A stretch of DNA of 64,000 nt from positions 62,001 through 126,000 of the forward strand of contig JBAIYS010000002.1 of the NCBI GenBank assembly GCA_036763105.1. The letters run 5' to 3'. Below the pieces are notes generated by a model. That model had not been told where the DNA came from. It did not search any database and worked only from the letters and a program-made list of their open reading frames with translations. The stretch's first letter is position 1. Every line of letters starts with the position of its first letter. This DNA is from Peptococcaceae bacterium 1198_IL3148. Lineage in GTDB: Bacteria > Bacillota > Desulfotomaculia > Desulfotomaculales > Desulfohalotomaculaceae. Positions 45,501 through 53,218 of this stretch are shown piece by piece. The position numbers were made by a program, and so were the translations under genes.

Positions 45501-46073
45501 TTTGAAAGATATGACTACCTGCACAAGCAGAAACAGGATTTAGATGAAAGTAAGCAGTCATTGCAACAACTGATATCAGAAATGGATCAGCTGATGTCCA
45601 GCAAATTTGTCAGCACCTTTCAGCAGATTGAAAAGGAGTTTGGTACAGTATTTAAAGAACTCTTTGGTGGCGGCTCTGCAACGCTGCGTATGGTGGGTGA
45701 TAACCCGCTCACCGCCGGGATAGACATTGATGCCCGTCCGCCAGGTAAAAAGCTACAGAATATTGGCTTGTTATCCGGTGGTGAAAGGTCGTTAACGGCC
45801 ATTGCGTTGTTATTTGCCATTTTGAGAATTAAACCCAGCCCCTTCTGTGTGTTGGACGAAATTGATGCGGCGTTGGATGAAGCCAATGTGGATCGATTTG
45901 CAGAGTATCTGAGCAAATTTAGCCAAAGGGTGCCCTTTGTGGTGATTAGCCACCGTAAGGGAACGATGGAACGGGCTGATACCATTTATGGAGTGACCAT
46001 GGGTAACACCGGCATATCCAAAATATTTTCAATTGAGTTGACCAAAGCCGAGGCGGCTGTGGCTGACGCCTAA
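42507..46073 (+). CDS. smc: chromosome condensation ATPase SMC
   Basis: 1188 residues. It has Walker A GPNGSGKSNISDA near residue 33, long coiled coils (about 170-500 and 670-1010, rich in Gln), a hinge at about 510-660, then LLSGGERSLTAIALLFAI and DEIDAALDEAN (Walker B). It works with ScpA/ScpB in organising the chromosome. It starts at GTG 42507 after AAAGGGGC. Position rnc-smc-ftsY is standard for Firmicutes. Confidence 0.97.
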   Translation: MLKRLDIQGFKSFADKTKVTFKPGLTVVVGPNGSGKSNISDAINWVLGEQRASALRGAKMDDVIFAGSDKRRGVGMCEVSLTLDNSQNIFPIDYSEMTITRRIFRSGESQFMINKVPCRLKDIHNLLMDTGIGKGAYSIIGQGKVDEILHNRPEERRMIIEEAAGIVKYRRRKEEAQRKLTNTEQDLLRLGDIIAELHDRLEPLQQEAAKAQKWHGLVRERRQLELGLLARELIDLEDKLSVLGEQLKQWQQADQQRDTLQDQNVTKLENQLLNHNMQLEQYRAQAEQLKTDIQTMESQVSLVKERQSSCRLEYQRIQQQRAETEQRLQQLKLEREQEQQQLQQLKSSIQPKKNAIKQLNEQLELAAEKLQQQETLLEDDKAQIIDLMNNGAQGRAALQRAEERKASAEYRLSQLRQSAHDATLEQNRLKEQLKMVREETIQLEQKISTGQQKIKDNEELRRQIKTQLNSSQETLRDIRGKISEAKSRHRVLVETQEGYSGYQRGVREVLLAIKMGRAQLAGICGTVAELIKVPMEYELAIETALGGALQNLVTEKDTDARQVIEYLKKNKLGRVTFLPLNTLRPSKRHPLEQQALHMPGVMGVAADLIKCDPRYQVVVEFLLGKVLVVNNIDHALKAARTSGQRLRLVTLEGESIYPGGSLAGGGSAVKSGGLLKARREREEYAQRIAELQQREQALVVAEQHQAAELNGLELEIDGLKEQLVKYQVTLAGKKQELIQLEDAVTKYGYRSQENTYEINNLQQEITNHDQVQELAAKQVAEAEGKLKQVQDMIQNKQQQLLNLKAQCQQIQDQITAAKVELAGVEQQQSGLSNLVERLNQENSKLRQELALLNTQEQGLQVKEQQLQQQGDQYQQRLIQLQQRYDHCSQLMQTAKEKQAELQQALEQARIELQQLQQQRQQQLARAHNLQLQQARLETEKQAILQRLEQDFNIENIEELTVEPVENLRQTKNRIAELKNAIETMGSVNPMAEQEYQQVFERYDYLHKQKQDLDESKQSLQQLISEMDQLMSSKFVSTFQQIEKEFGTVFKELFGGGSATLRMVGDNPLTAGIDIDARPPGKKLQNIGLLSGGERSLTAIALLFAILRIKPSPFCVLDEIDAALDEANVDRFAEYLSKFSQRVPFVVISHRKGTMERADTIYGVTMGNTGISKIFSIELTKAEAAVADA

Positions 46074-46102
46074 TACTTTAGCGGAGTGAGGAGGAAGAAA
46101 AG

Positions 46103-47029
46103 ATGGGTTTTTTTGATCGATTAAAAGCAGGATTGAGCAAAACCAGAAAGGGTTTTGTGGAAAAGGTTGAGCAGGTGGTTATCGGCCGCAATAAAATTGA
46201 TGAAGAGCTGTTCGAAGAACTGGAAGAAGTGTTAATCCAAGCGGATATTGGCGTTAACACCGCACTGGAACTGGTGGACAGAGTGCGGCAGGGAGTTAAA
46301 CTGCGCAATATCGGTGATCCAGCTAAAGTAAAGGACATCTTCCAGGAGGAACTGGAATACTTAATTGGCGAAAAATCAGAACCAATTAATCTCAATCCCG
46401 AGGGTCTGACGGTAATTATGGTGGTGGGCGTCAATGGTGTCGGTAAAACCACCACCATTGGTAAAATGGCTAACTATTTTAAAGGTCAGGGCAAAAAGGT
46501 TATTTTGGCCGCCGGTGATACCTTCCGGGCCGGCGCCATTGATCAACTGGAAATCTGGGGTCAACGTGTGGGTGCCGATGTGATTAAACAGGCAGAGGGT
46601 TCTGACCCAGGGGCGGTGACCTATGATGCGCTGCAGGCAGCGAAAGCCAGAAAGGCCGATATTTTATTGATTGACACCGCTGGCAGATTGCATAACAAGA
46701 GTAACTTAATGGAAGAACTGAAAAAAATACATCGCATTGTGGCCAGAGAATTGCCCGGTGCCCCCCATGAGACACTGCTGGTGCTAGATGCCACCACCGG
46801 TCAAAATGCCATCAGTCAGGCAAAGCTGTTTGGTGAAGCGGTAAATGTGACCGGCATTGCGTTAACTAAGTTAGATGGTACCGCTAAGGGTGGCGTGGTC
46901 ATTGGTATCAAAACCGACTTGCACATTCCTGTGAAAATGATTGGCGTGGGCGAAGGAATCGATGATTTGCAACCCTTTAACCCCAGCGAATTTGTCTCCG
47001 CTTTATATGGACTAAATATAGAACAATAA
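46103..47029 (+). CDS. ftsY: signal recognition particle receptor FtsY
   Basis: 308 residues, short FtsY without the long acidic A domain. It has [15 protein letters not shown] (P-loop), [27 protein letters not shown] and [10 protein letters not shown]. It receives SRP-bound ribosomes at the membrane. GGAGTGAGGAGG precedes the ATG. A terminator overlapping the stop ends this unit; ffh is not in this stretch. Confidence 0.97.
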   Translation: MGFFDRLKAGLSKTRKGFVEKVEQVVIGRNKIDEELFEELEEVLIQADIGVNTALELVDRVRQGVKLRNIGDPAKVKDIFQEELEYLIGEKSEPINLNPEGLTVIMVVGVNGVGKTTTIGKMANYFKGQGKKVILAAGDTFRAGAIDQLEIWGQRVGADVIKQAEGSDPGAVTYDALQAAKARKADILLIDTAGRLHNKSNLMEELKKIHRIVARELPGAPHETLLVLDATTGQNAISQAKLFGEAVNVTGIALTKLDGTAKGGVVIGIKTDLHIPVKMIGVGEGIDDLQPFNPSEFVSALYGLNIEQ

Positions 47030-47056
47030 TCCAGGTGCATACCTGGATTATTTGTT
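47025..47056 (+). terminator. terminator after ftsY
   Basis: AATAATCCAGGT and ACCTGGATTATT form a perfect 12-bp stem with a GCAT loop, followed by TGTTTGT. It starts inside the ftsY stop codon region. Confidence 0.8.
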
Positions 47057-47129
47057 TGTGCGCCCCGGCATGGGCGTTATCTAACTGCAGTTGATAAATA
47101 ATCGAGTTTTCACAATTAAATTTTTAAGT

Positions 47130-47645
47130 CTAGACTGGAATAACTTGTTCTCGCAATATAGTTAATTTAATTTTAAGAACTACTTTGATAATCAAATTTG
47201 CTTTTTGACCAGTAGATTTAGGTGAAGAATTGTCAGGAATACCCATAACGGTAATGGTTTCTATTTTAGCATTTTCTTTCACTTCATCACCGGGACGTAG
47301 ACAATCGATTTGGTGTACGGATTGAATGGGTACAACAACTTCTTTACTAATGCTTTTTCTTACATCAGGGCATGGCTCTGGGTCTGGATTTTTGAAAAGC
47401 ATCTTAACTTTAACGAATCCTTCGTTAACCAATAGCCCTTTCTCTATCTTTGGCGTTAATACCACATCGCTGGCAGGTGCAATTTTTATAGGTGCCATTA
47501 TCTTGCCGATTTTAGGATCAATTTTCACTCCGATTGGTGCTGGTATAATGTTTTCTCCGATTTTCATGATAGTTTCCTTGAAAATCACCACTTGGGTTTT
47601 TATTTCTTTTATTTTTTTAGCATCTTTTTTTTTATCACTGCCCAT
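47130..47645 (-). CDS. SPOCS-like small protein A
   Basis: 171 residues. After a charged N-terminus (MGSDKKKDAKKIKEIKTQ) comes a beta-rich domain with VVIFKETIMKIGENIIPAP, LVNEGFVKVKMLF, VVVPIQSVHQIDCL and the terminal IKLTILREQVIPV. The layout recalls a single SPOCS (DUF3794) domain of SipL/spore coat proteins; this is my reading, not a database hit. It is clearly a paralogue of the protein at 49111-49788 (shared IIPAPIGV, EGFVKVK, DPEPC, PIQSVHQI, GIPDNS). An AAGGAGAG site precedes the ATG. Likely a spore-layer protein. Confidence 0.65.
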   Translation of the reverse strand: MGSDKKKDAKKIKEIKTQVVIFKETIMKIGENIIPAPIGVKIDPKIGKIMAPIKIAPASDVVLTPKIEKGLLVNEGFVKVKMLFKNPDPEPCPDVRKSISKEVVVPIQSVHQIDCLRPGDEVKENAKIETITVMGIPDNSSPKSTGQKANLIIKVVLKIKLTILREQVIPV

Positions 47646-47678
47646 AATGACTCTCCTTTTTGTTAATTTACAACTTGC

Positions 47679-47707
47679 TACATAATACTCTTTGCAATCT
47701 AGAATGT
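47679..47707 (-). promoter_or_regulatory. possible late-sporulation promoter of gene A
   Basis: On the minus strand AC is followed after 18 bases by TATTATGTA, two mismatches to the sigma-K -10 CATAnnnTA. The same spacing appears before gene B. Weak evidence. Confidence 0.3.
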
Positions 47708-47769
47708 GACTGAGTAGTACAATTAGCTATAGGTAAAATATCTCAATTTTATTAAGAAACCAATAAATT

Positions 47770-47807
47770 AAGCCCTTGATCCCTCTTTTGAGAGAAACCA
47801 AGGGCTT
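47770..47807 (-). terminator. terminator after SPOCS-like gene B
   Basis: AAGCCCTTG and CAAGGGCTT pair over a 20-base loop with inner GAGAG pairing; on the minus strand AATTTATTG follows. Confidence 0.7.
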
Positions 47808-47838
47808 GATCATTAGCCTATTCTAAATAGTACAAGTT

Positions 47839-48360
47839 TTAAGGGCAGGGGCAGAACTGGGTAGCAGCATTAACCTTCATGATTGTTTCTTTGCTGATAA
47901 TAACACATGTTTGAATAGTTGCTGTAACTAATACACCAAAGTCTACTACACCATCAACCAACGGAATTGCTGTAGCGGTTAAACCTTCTAGTTGCAAATC
48001 ATGTTTTTGTACGTTGATTGTGCCGTCTGGTACAATACCGGGACAAACAACTTCTCCTGAGAAGGGTATTGCCGGTATAGGTACTTCAATTGGAAGTTCT
48101 ACACCAAGAAGTGTAATTGTTAATGCTGCGGGAACTGTACCAACGTTAATGATTTTGCCATCCAAGACTTCTATGGTCCCAATTGTAGGTGGTCCGGTGG
48201 CTACTATATCGATGCTGACAATGTCCTCTAATGCTGGGATACCGGGAACTGGGACGGTGACTGAACCTGTTTCCTGGACGCATTCTGAGCAGAGAACCTT
48301 TAGTACTTTAATCTTCTGGTTAACAAAATTGTCTGGTAGAACCTGATTAACAAAAGCCAT
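47839..48360 (-). CDS. SPOCS-like small protein B with C-terminal FCPCP
   Basis: 173 residues, beta-rich, with no signal peptide. It opens FVNQVLPDNFVNQKIKVLKV, then CSEC, then a repeat-like domain with LDGKIINVGTVP, IPFSGEVVCPG, DGTINVQKHDLQLEGLTA and TCVIISKETIMKV, and ends TQFCPCP. Five short motifs and the last five residues are shared with the neighbour at 48547-49077. SPOCS-type fold is inferred. The eight or so Cys residues suggest disulfide or metal crosslinks in a coat layer. AAAAGGAGGT precedes the ATG. Confidence 0.68.
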   Translation of the reverse strand: MAFVNQVLPDNFVNQKIKVLKVLCSECVQETGSVTVPVPGIPALEDIVSIDIVATGPPTIGTIEVLDGKIINVGTVPAALTITLLGVELPIEVPIPAIPFSGEVVCPGIVPDGTINVQKHDLQLEGLTATAIPLVDGVVDFGVLVTATIQTCVIISKETIMKVNAATQFCPCP

Positions 48361-48385
48361 ATAATTACCTCCTTTTATAATATAT

Positions 48386-48414
48386 TACAATATATTACAT
48401 AATACCCAATATGT
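48386..48414 (-). promoter_or_regulatory. possible late-sporulation promoter of gene B
   Basis: On the minus strand AC lies 18 bases before TATATTGTA, one mismatch to CATAnnnTA of sigma-K. Confidence 0.35.
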
Positions 48415-48456
48415 GACAGTTTATTAATTTTGATTTTGCTGATGTTTTTAATAAAG

Positions 48457-48496
48457 CATAGCCCTCTTCTCTCAATTATGAGAGAAGAGGGCTATG
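48457..48496 (-). terminator. strong terminator after SPOCS-like gene B'
   Basis: An 18-bp perfect stem (CATAGCCCTCTTCTCTCA and its complement) with a four-base loop, followed on minus by CTTTATTAA. Confidence 0.85.
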
Positions 48497-48546
48497 ATCG
48501 TTAATTTCTTCTGAATAGCCTCTATTGGTTTAAATATCACAAGTTT

Positions 48547-49077
48547 TTAAGGGCAGGGGCAGAACTGGCTGGCAGCCTTAACTTTGAGAACTTCTTCACG
48601 GCTAATAATAACACACATTCTAACAATCGCTTTTATAATAAGGTTAAGGCTTAATGTGTACTCTTCAGCATTAAATAACCTAACTGGAGATGTGATAAGC
48701 CCCTCTACCTGTAAGTCATGGGTTTGCACGTTTGTAGTACCGTCTGGCTCGGCACAAGTGCAATCAACGACACTTTGGAAGGGTATTTCTAGTAATTGAC
48801 ATATTACACAGTCGTTAACTAGCAAACGAACGGGGACTATTCCCATGATTACTACTTTACCTACCAGTACTTTAATTGTTCGAATTTGAGGCGCACCAAC
48901 AATCTCTAAAGATACCGGAGCGTTAAGCAGGCCGGTATCTGGATCAAGGGTTAGGTTTGCAGGGGCAGGAATAATAATATCACCAACTACCTGCACACAT
49001 TCCTGGCAACATACCTTTAGTACTTTGACCTTTTGATCAACAAAATTATCAGGGTTAACTTGGTTAACAAATCCCAT
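48547..49077 (-). CDS. SPOCS-like small protein B' with C-terminal FCPCP
   Basis: 176 residues, paralogue of the protein at 47839-48360. It begins MGFVNQVNPDNFVDQKVKV and has VCCQECVQVVGD, DCVICQLLEIPF, VVDCTCAEPDGTTNVQTHD, RMCVIISREEVLKVK, and ends SQFCPCP. Cys count is higher than in B. It follows A' by 33 bp and is probably in one transcript with it; AAAAGGAGGA is its ribosome site. A spore-coat or exosporium role is inferred from the fold resemblance. Confidence 0.68.
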   Translation of the reverse strand: MGFVNQVNPDNFVDQKVKVLKVCCQECVQVVGDIIIPAPANLTLDPDTGLLNAPVSLEIVGAPQIRTIKVLVGKVVIMGIVPVRLLVNDCVICQLLEIPFQSVVDCTCAEPDGTTNVQTHDLQVEGLITSPVRLFNAEEYTLSLNLIIKAIVRMCVIISREEVLKVKAASQFCPCP

Positions 49078-49110
49078 CTTTAAATCCTCCTTTTAAAAAA
49101 CATACGTTAA

Positions 49111-49788
49111 CTAATTATTGCATGCCAGGACAGAGATAATTTCCTTACGAGATATAATTAACTTAACTTCAAGTACTATTTTGATGGCAAGATCTATTCT
49201 TTGACCAACAGATTTAGGCAAACTATTATCAGGAATTCCGATGACGCTGATAGATTTAATATGCACTTTTTCTTCAATATCGTCATCGGGATATATCCCC
49301 CCGATTTGATGAACAGATTGAATTGGTACAGTGGCTTCTTTAGTAATGCACTTTCTTTCATCATGGCATGGTTCAGGGTCTGAAATGTAAGCAATTATTT
49401 TTACTTTAACGAAACCCTCATTAATAAGTAAGTTATTTACTACTTTGGGGTTAAGTATCACTTCACTCACTGGTATAATTTCTACTGGCACTGTTAATTG
49501 GCCGGTTTTAGAATCAATTTCTACACCAATTGGGGCGGGTATAACCCCTTCAGCATATTTTAGGATTTTTTCTTTATGGAGTACAACCAAGGCTTTTATT
49601 TCTTTTTTGATTACATTATCACTAGAATAGGTGTGTCGGTGCTCAGGTTTATGCGTGATTGTAGGTTTGGATTGGGCTTTAGTTTTGATGTTTTTGTCAC
49701 TCATGCGAATTAAATCAGTCAAAAATATAGGAGGATGGGGCCCGTTATTATATAGGTGATTAATAAATTCAAAAATATGATTATACAA
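49111..49788 (-). CDS. SPOCS-like small protein A' with longer N-terminus
   Basis: 225 residues. Residues about 65-225 match protein A at 47130-47645: VIPAPIGVEID, LINEGFVKVKI, SDPEPCHDERKC, VPIQSVHQI, IGIPDNSLPKSVGQ. The first 60 residues are unique (His- and Lys-rich, MYNHIFEFINHLYNNG then HKPEHRHTYSS). I choose TTG 49788, which follows AAGGAGGG closely; an internal ATG 49705 has no ribosome site. First gene of the A'-B' pair. Confidence 0.62.
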   Translation of the reverse strand: MYNHIFEFINHLYNNGPHPPIFLTDLIRMSDKNIKTKAQSKPTITHKPEHRHTYSSDNVIKKEIKALVVLHKEKILKYAEGVIPAPIGVEIDSKTGQLTVPVEIIPVSEVILNPKVVNNLLINEGFVKVKIIAYISDPEPCHDERKCITKEATVPIQSVHQIGGIYPDDDIEEKVHIKSISVIGIPDNSLPKSVGQRIDLAIKIVLEVKLIISRKEIISVLACNN

Positions 49789-49831
49789 AAAATCCCTCCT
49801 TTCAATCGGTCTCTAGACACTAATTACTCTT

Positions 49832-49858
49832 TATAGTATTCCGTTTTATTAAATGTGT
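49832..49858 (-). promoter_or_regulatory. possible late-sporulation promoter of gene A'
   Basis: On the minus strand AC is followed after 16 bases by AATACTATA, one mismatch to CATAnnnTA of sigma-K, about 44 bases before the A' start. The rest of the 49789-50128 spacer holds a T6/A6 palindrome, a GC hairpin and an AT repeat, no gene. Confidence 0.35.
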
Positions 49859-50017
49859 TAATGAAACATTTAGATGTGGGTTATCAAATAAAGTCAGCAC
49901 AGGCCTTGCTTTTTTGCAAAAAAGGAAATGCTAGGTATTAATAAATGGTTCCGTTTTGAGGTGCAAAGAAATACGTTATTATGCCAAATCATATACATAT
50001 GATTATTGTATGAAAAC

Positions 50018-50036
50018 GGGCGGTCAAAGACCGCCC
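50018..50036. repeat. REP-like GC hairpin
   Basis: GGGCGGTC-AAA-GACCGCCC followed by CTACGA stands out in an AT-rich spacer. Elements ending in GCCCCTACG are dispersed in many Firmicute genomes. Confidence 0.5.
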
Positions 50037-50099
50037 CTACGATTTCACGTATTATAAAGCAATTTAAAGCAGATGAGATTATCAAAAAAGCCTACCAGC

Positions 50100-50119
50100 A
50101 AAATTCCTAATTCATAATT
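50100..50119. repeat. AT-rich dispersed repeat, copy 3 (partial)
   Basis: The 20 bases are identical to 9476-9495. It lies just past the stop of the NrdD-tail-like gene. Confidence 0.6.
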
Positions 50120-50128
50120 GCCACTTAA

Positions 50129-50395
50129 CTACATATGGGTCACCCGATCTTTTAATTCTTGGTGTTTAGCGCTGTTGAAACGATCGGTCTCTGCTAAATA
50201 ACCGGTAATGCGGCGCACCCTTTTGATTGGTGGCGAAGTGACCACCTTGACCTCCAGTTCTTCGGCACTAATTTCTGTAATCACCAGTTCGGTGACAATT
50301 TTGCCTTGCCGCTGAGCTTTAGCTTGTTCTTCCTTTAATAACATGTCAATTTCTAGTTGGCTTACCGTTCCGGACACAGTGATTTTTGGTGTCAT
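50129..50395 (-). CDS. stand-alone NrdD C-terminal-tail-like small protein
   Basis: 88 residues. The last 28 read VRRITGYLAETDRFNSAK and QELKDRVTHM, close to the C-terminal glycyl-radical segment of class III ribonucleotide reductase NrdD (RxTGYL...RxNxAKxxExxDRxxH). Gly65 in ITGYL would be the radical glycine. The rest of NrdD, including active-site cysteines and the zinc site, is absent; the first 55 residues are a charged helix/strand unit. AAGGAGGACAGC precedes the ATG, so it is translated on its own. Function unknown; a spare radical domain like GrcA/YfiD is one idea. Confidence 0.65.
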   Translation of the reverse strand: MTPKITVSGTVSQLEIDMLLKEEQAKAQRQGKIVTELVITEISAEELEVKVVTSPPIKRVRRITGYLAETDRFNSAKHQELKDRVTHM

Positions 50396-50576
50396 AAGCT
50401 GTCCTCCTTAACCTATGGAATAAAATTATTTTAGCATAATTTGCTATAAATGTATACCTTTTTGGTAAAGTATTATAACGAAAGTATTGCCGACAGCAGT
50501 GCTCTGCCAGGACTAGATTTGACAAAATCTTGTAATGTAGTTTGATAAGCTTTAGTATTTACTGATAACTGATTTG

Positions 50577-51119
50577 CTATAGATCTATTTCTTTAAATAC
50601 TTCGTTTTTCATAATATCGATCAGTTTAATTTTGTCGTCGGTAATGATGGCGGCGGAATGTACCTCATCTTTGGGCAGTGCGGTGCTGCCTGGGTTAAGC
50701 ACAATCAAGTTATCATCACGATAGAGTTCCTTTTTATGAGTATGGCCATAAATGAAGATATTGACATTGAATTTTTTAGCTTGCTCTATGTATTGGTTAA
50801 TATCATTTTGATAGCCGTGGTTGACTAAAATTTTATGTTTGCCTAACTGGACTAAAAGATAGGGATTTTGAATGGGGTGATTAATCACCATTTGGTCCAC
50901 ATCGGCGTCGCAATTGCCTTTGGCAAAAATAATGTTACTCATACTGTTAATTTTTTGTGCCAACTCCTTAGGTTGATAGCCTTCGGGCAGCGGGTTGCGG
51001 GGTCCATGGTATAAAACATCGCCCCCGTGGATAATATAGTCACATTCTCCCAAAACAGATAATGCCTTTTCAAATAGACTAAGGCTTCCATGGGTGTCGC
51101 TAATCACCGCAATTTTCAA
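50577..51119 (-). CDS. YfcE-type metallophosphodiesterase
   Basis: 180 residues, calcineurin-like. The metal site is spread over SDTHGS, HGGDVLYHGPRN, GNCDAD, VNHGY and YGHTHKK. YfcE proteins hydrolyse phosphodiester bonds in test substrates; the natural substrate is unknown. I choose TTG 51119 (LKIAVISDTHG), nine bases after AAGGAG; ORF extension to 51164 adds codons that overlap the upstream gene. It follows the MBL hydrolase by 13 bp. Confidence 0.88.
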   Translation of the reverse strand: MKIAVISDTHGSLSLFEKALSVLGECDYIIHGGDVLYHGPRNPLPEGYQPKELAQKINSMSNIIFAKGNCDADVDQMVINHPIQNPYLLVQLGKHKILVNHGYQNDINQYIEQAKKFNVNIFIYGHTHKKELYRDDNLIVLNPGSTALPKDEVHSAAIITDDKIKLIDIMKNEVFKEIDL

Positions 51120-51132
51120 CTTACTCAACTCC

Positions 51133-52035
51133 TTAAGATTTTTTATAATAGTAAAGCTTACCATTTTCTATTTGATGCTCCAATTGATTCAGCTCAGCTA
51201 AGTAAGTAATCATTGCAGATATGGTAGAAAGGGAGAAATGGTACTCTTTAAAATCAATGGCCAAATCATTTAATATGATAATCTCTTCTAATAATTCTTC
51301 TTTAGTCTTCGGCTGAATGAGGCTTTCTATTACCATATCCAAATAGTTGTTTAAATTATCCTGATTAATTTTTACTAGTTTTTTAATGGTTTGGCCATTG
51401 TAGATTTGATCCGCGTGACCAAGTACGAAGAAGTCATAATCAAGTTCCGTTATGGTTTGATAGCTATTTAGCTGGGCTTGAATATCGAATAAAAAGGGCA
51501 GTGAGTACTTGCTGATTATCTTTTCGCTAAATAGGGCATCGCCTAAAAAACATACTCTATCCCGGGTGGCAATGCCAATTTGCCCGCTGGCATGCCCGGG
51601 CAGCGGGATAATATCAAATTTTTCGTTATTAATTTTAAAGTGGCCCGGTGCCAACGTGATATCGATCAAGTAATCTTTGTTAGCCACAAAGTATTTGGCT
51701 AGGTCTTTAACGGGGTTGCCGCCAAAAAGATACATGGGGAATAAGCGGTCATTTTCAATCATTAACTTGGCATCAGTGGAAGCGTGTAGCACCGTGCCAG
51801 GGTAATGGGTTTTGAAAAATCCGTTACCGCCGGTATGATCAATATGGTTGTGTGTATTAACAATGAACTTGATGTTGTAATTATTAGCTTCCACCACTTC
51901 ACTGATTTTGCGGGCCTGTTGATTGTTGTTGCCGCTATCGATCAGCAAAGTATATTTATCCTTAAAGGCAAACAGGCCAATATTTGTGCCGGCAGGCAGG
52001 TAATAGGTGTTGCCATTTATTTTAACTAATTCCAT
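51133..52035 (-). CDS. metallo-beta-lactamase-fold hydrolase
   Basis: 300 residues. The binuclear metal motif is NTHNHIDHTGG near residue 55, with PGHASGQIG near 145, FLGDALFS near 162 and GHADQIYNG near 205. A C-terminal helical region (about 220-300) follows, as in glyoxalase II-like and CPSF-type hydrolases. Substrate cannot be told. ATG 52035 lies after TGGAGGT; the earlier ATG 52047 is part of that site. It likely forms a two-gene operon with the YfcE-type gene. Confidence 0.85.
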   Translation of the reverse strand: MELVKINGNTYYLPAGTNIGLFAFKDKYTLLIDSGNNNQQARKISEVVEANNYNIKFIVNTHNHIDHTGGNGFFKTHYPGTVLHASTDAKLMIENDRLFPMYLFGGNPVKDLAKYFVANKDYLIDITLAPGHFKINNEKFDIIPLPGHASGQIGIATRDRVCFLGDALFSEKIISKYSLPFLFDIQAQLNSYQTITELDYDFFVLGHADQIYNGQTIKKLVKINQDNLNNYLDMVIESLIQPKTKEELLEEIIILNDLAIDFKEYHFSLSTISAMITYLAELNQLEHQIENGKLYYYKKS

Positions 52036-52214
52036 TGCTACCTCCATTGCAGATTGAATTTAGAATCCAAGCTAAAATATATTATAAAGTCGCCTTTTTG
52101 ACAACTGGGTACAAAAAAAGCTTATTATACATAGTAATTTTTAATACTTAGAAGGAGAATAAATATTGATGTAGAATTTTGGTAACTGGGATAAAAAATA
52201 AGGTGGTAATGTTA

Positions 52215-53084
52215 ATGTCATTAATAAACAACCAAGTGCATCAAGTACTTGAAAAAATAGCTCCAGAAGTGGTAAAAATGGTGGCGGAAGAAACCGGTGA
52301 GAATGTTCATATTATGATAGCAGGCGGAGTGATTTTAGCCACCACTCAACCGGAGCGCAAGGGTGCAGTTCACGAAGGGGCAAAAAAATTGTTGACTGGT
52401 GAAATTGACGAAGCCTTTATAACCGAGGAGGACTGTCAACGTCTAAGTGGTGTCCGTCCGGGTTATACCGCGCCAATACTATATCAAGGCCAGCGGGTAG
52501 CGGGGTTAGGCATATCCGGTGACCCCCACAGAACGAAGCCCATGGCGCGCATCGGCATTAGAGTTGTGGAGAACTTGATTGAACGGGAAATGAGTGTAGA
52601 CAACGTTAGGATGGCAGCCCAAGAGGTCTACGCCCGGGTGGAAGAAACATCTGCTGCCATTGAACAGCTAAGTGCTGCTGCACAAAGTATGGCTGCCAGC
52701 AGTAGTGAAGTGGCACAGATGGCCCAACAGGCCAATGCCAAGGTTGAACAAGTTAATGCCATTTTAGAAGCCATTGAAGAGATTGCAACCCGCAGTAATT
52801 TATTAGGCTTAAACGCCGCCATAGAAGCAGCCAGAGCAGGTGAACATGGTAAAGGCTTTGGTGTGGTGGCCACCGAAATTAGAAAGATGGCCAATTCCAG
52901 TGCCAAATCAGTGGAGGAGACCGCTAAGGTAATTAATGAGATTAAGGATTTCTTTAAACAAATCAATTCATCGGTGGGCTATACCAACAGTTATGTGCAG
53001 GATCAGAGTAATTCTTTAGAAGAAATGACCACTCAGTTGACTGAGATTAATAACCAGATGGAACAACTGGTAAGAAATTTTTAA
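52215..53084 (+). CDS. soluble chemoreceptor with CdaR-type sensor domain
   Basis: 289 residues without membrane helices. The N-terminal part (about 1-125) looks like a sugar-diacid-recognition domain ([25 protein letters not shown]), and the C-terminal half is a chemotaxis signalling hairpin with [20 protein letters not shown] near residue 195. It would signal to CheA/CheW from the cytoplasm in answer to an intracellular metabolite. ATG 52215 follows AGGTGG by eight bases; earlier starts are too close. It ends at a terminator. Confidence 0.88.
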   Translation: MSLINNQVHQVLEKIAPEVVKMVAEETGENVHIMIAGGVILATTQPERKGAVHEGAKKLLTGEIDEAFITEEDCQRLSGVRPGYTAPILYQGQRVAGLGISGDPHRTKPMARIGIRVVENLIEREMSVDNVRMAAQEVYARVEETSAAIEQLSAAAQSMAASSSEVAQMAQQANAKVEQVNAILEAIEEIATRSNLLGLNAAIEAARAGEHGKGFGVVATEIRKMANSSAKSVEETAKVINEIKDFFKQINSSVGYTNSYVQDQSNSLEEMTTQLTEINNQMEQLVRNF

Positions 53085-53100
53085 TGTTACACATAACGAG

Positions 53101-53129
53101 AAGCCATCAGGGGAATCTGATGGCTTTTC
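53101..53129 (+). terminator. terminator of the chemoreceptor gene
   Basis: AAGCCATCAG and CTGATGGCTT pair over six bases and run into TTTTC. Confidence 0.85.
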
Positions 53130-53218
53130 ACATTATAGGTACTTTATGGTCGGCTGACAACTAAGTTAAGTTAGTTGTGTTATAATTTAGTTAAGGTCGC
53201 TAAAGAACAGGTGATTTA

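Noticed and set aside
47326-48346. Hydrophobic plus-strand frames over the SPOCS-like genes
   Set aside because: Their apparent membrane character comes from reading the complement of beta-strand codons; the minus genes have strong ribosome sites and paralogues.
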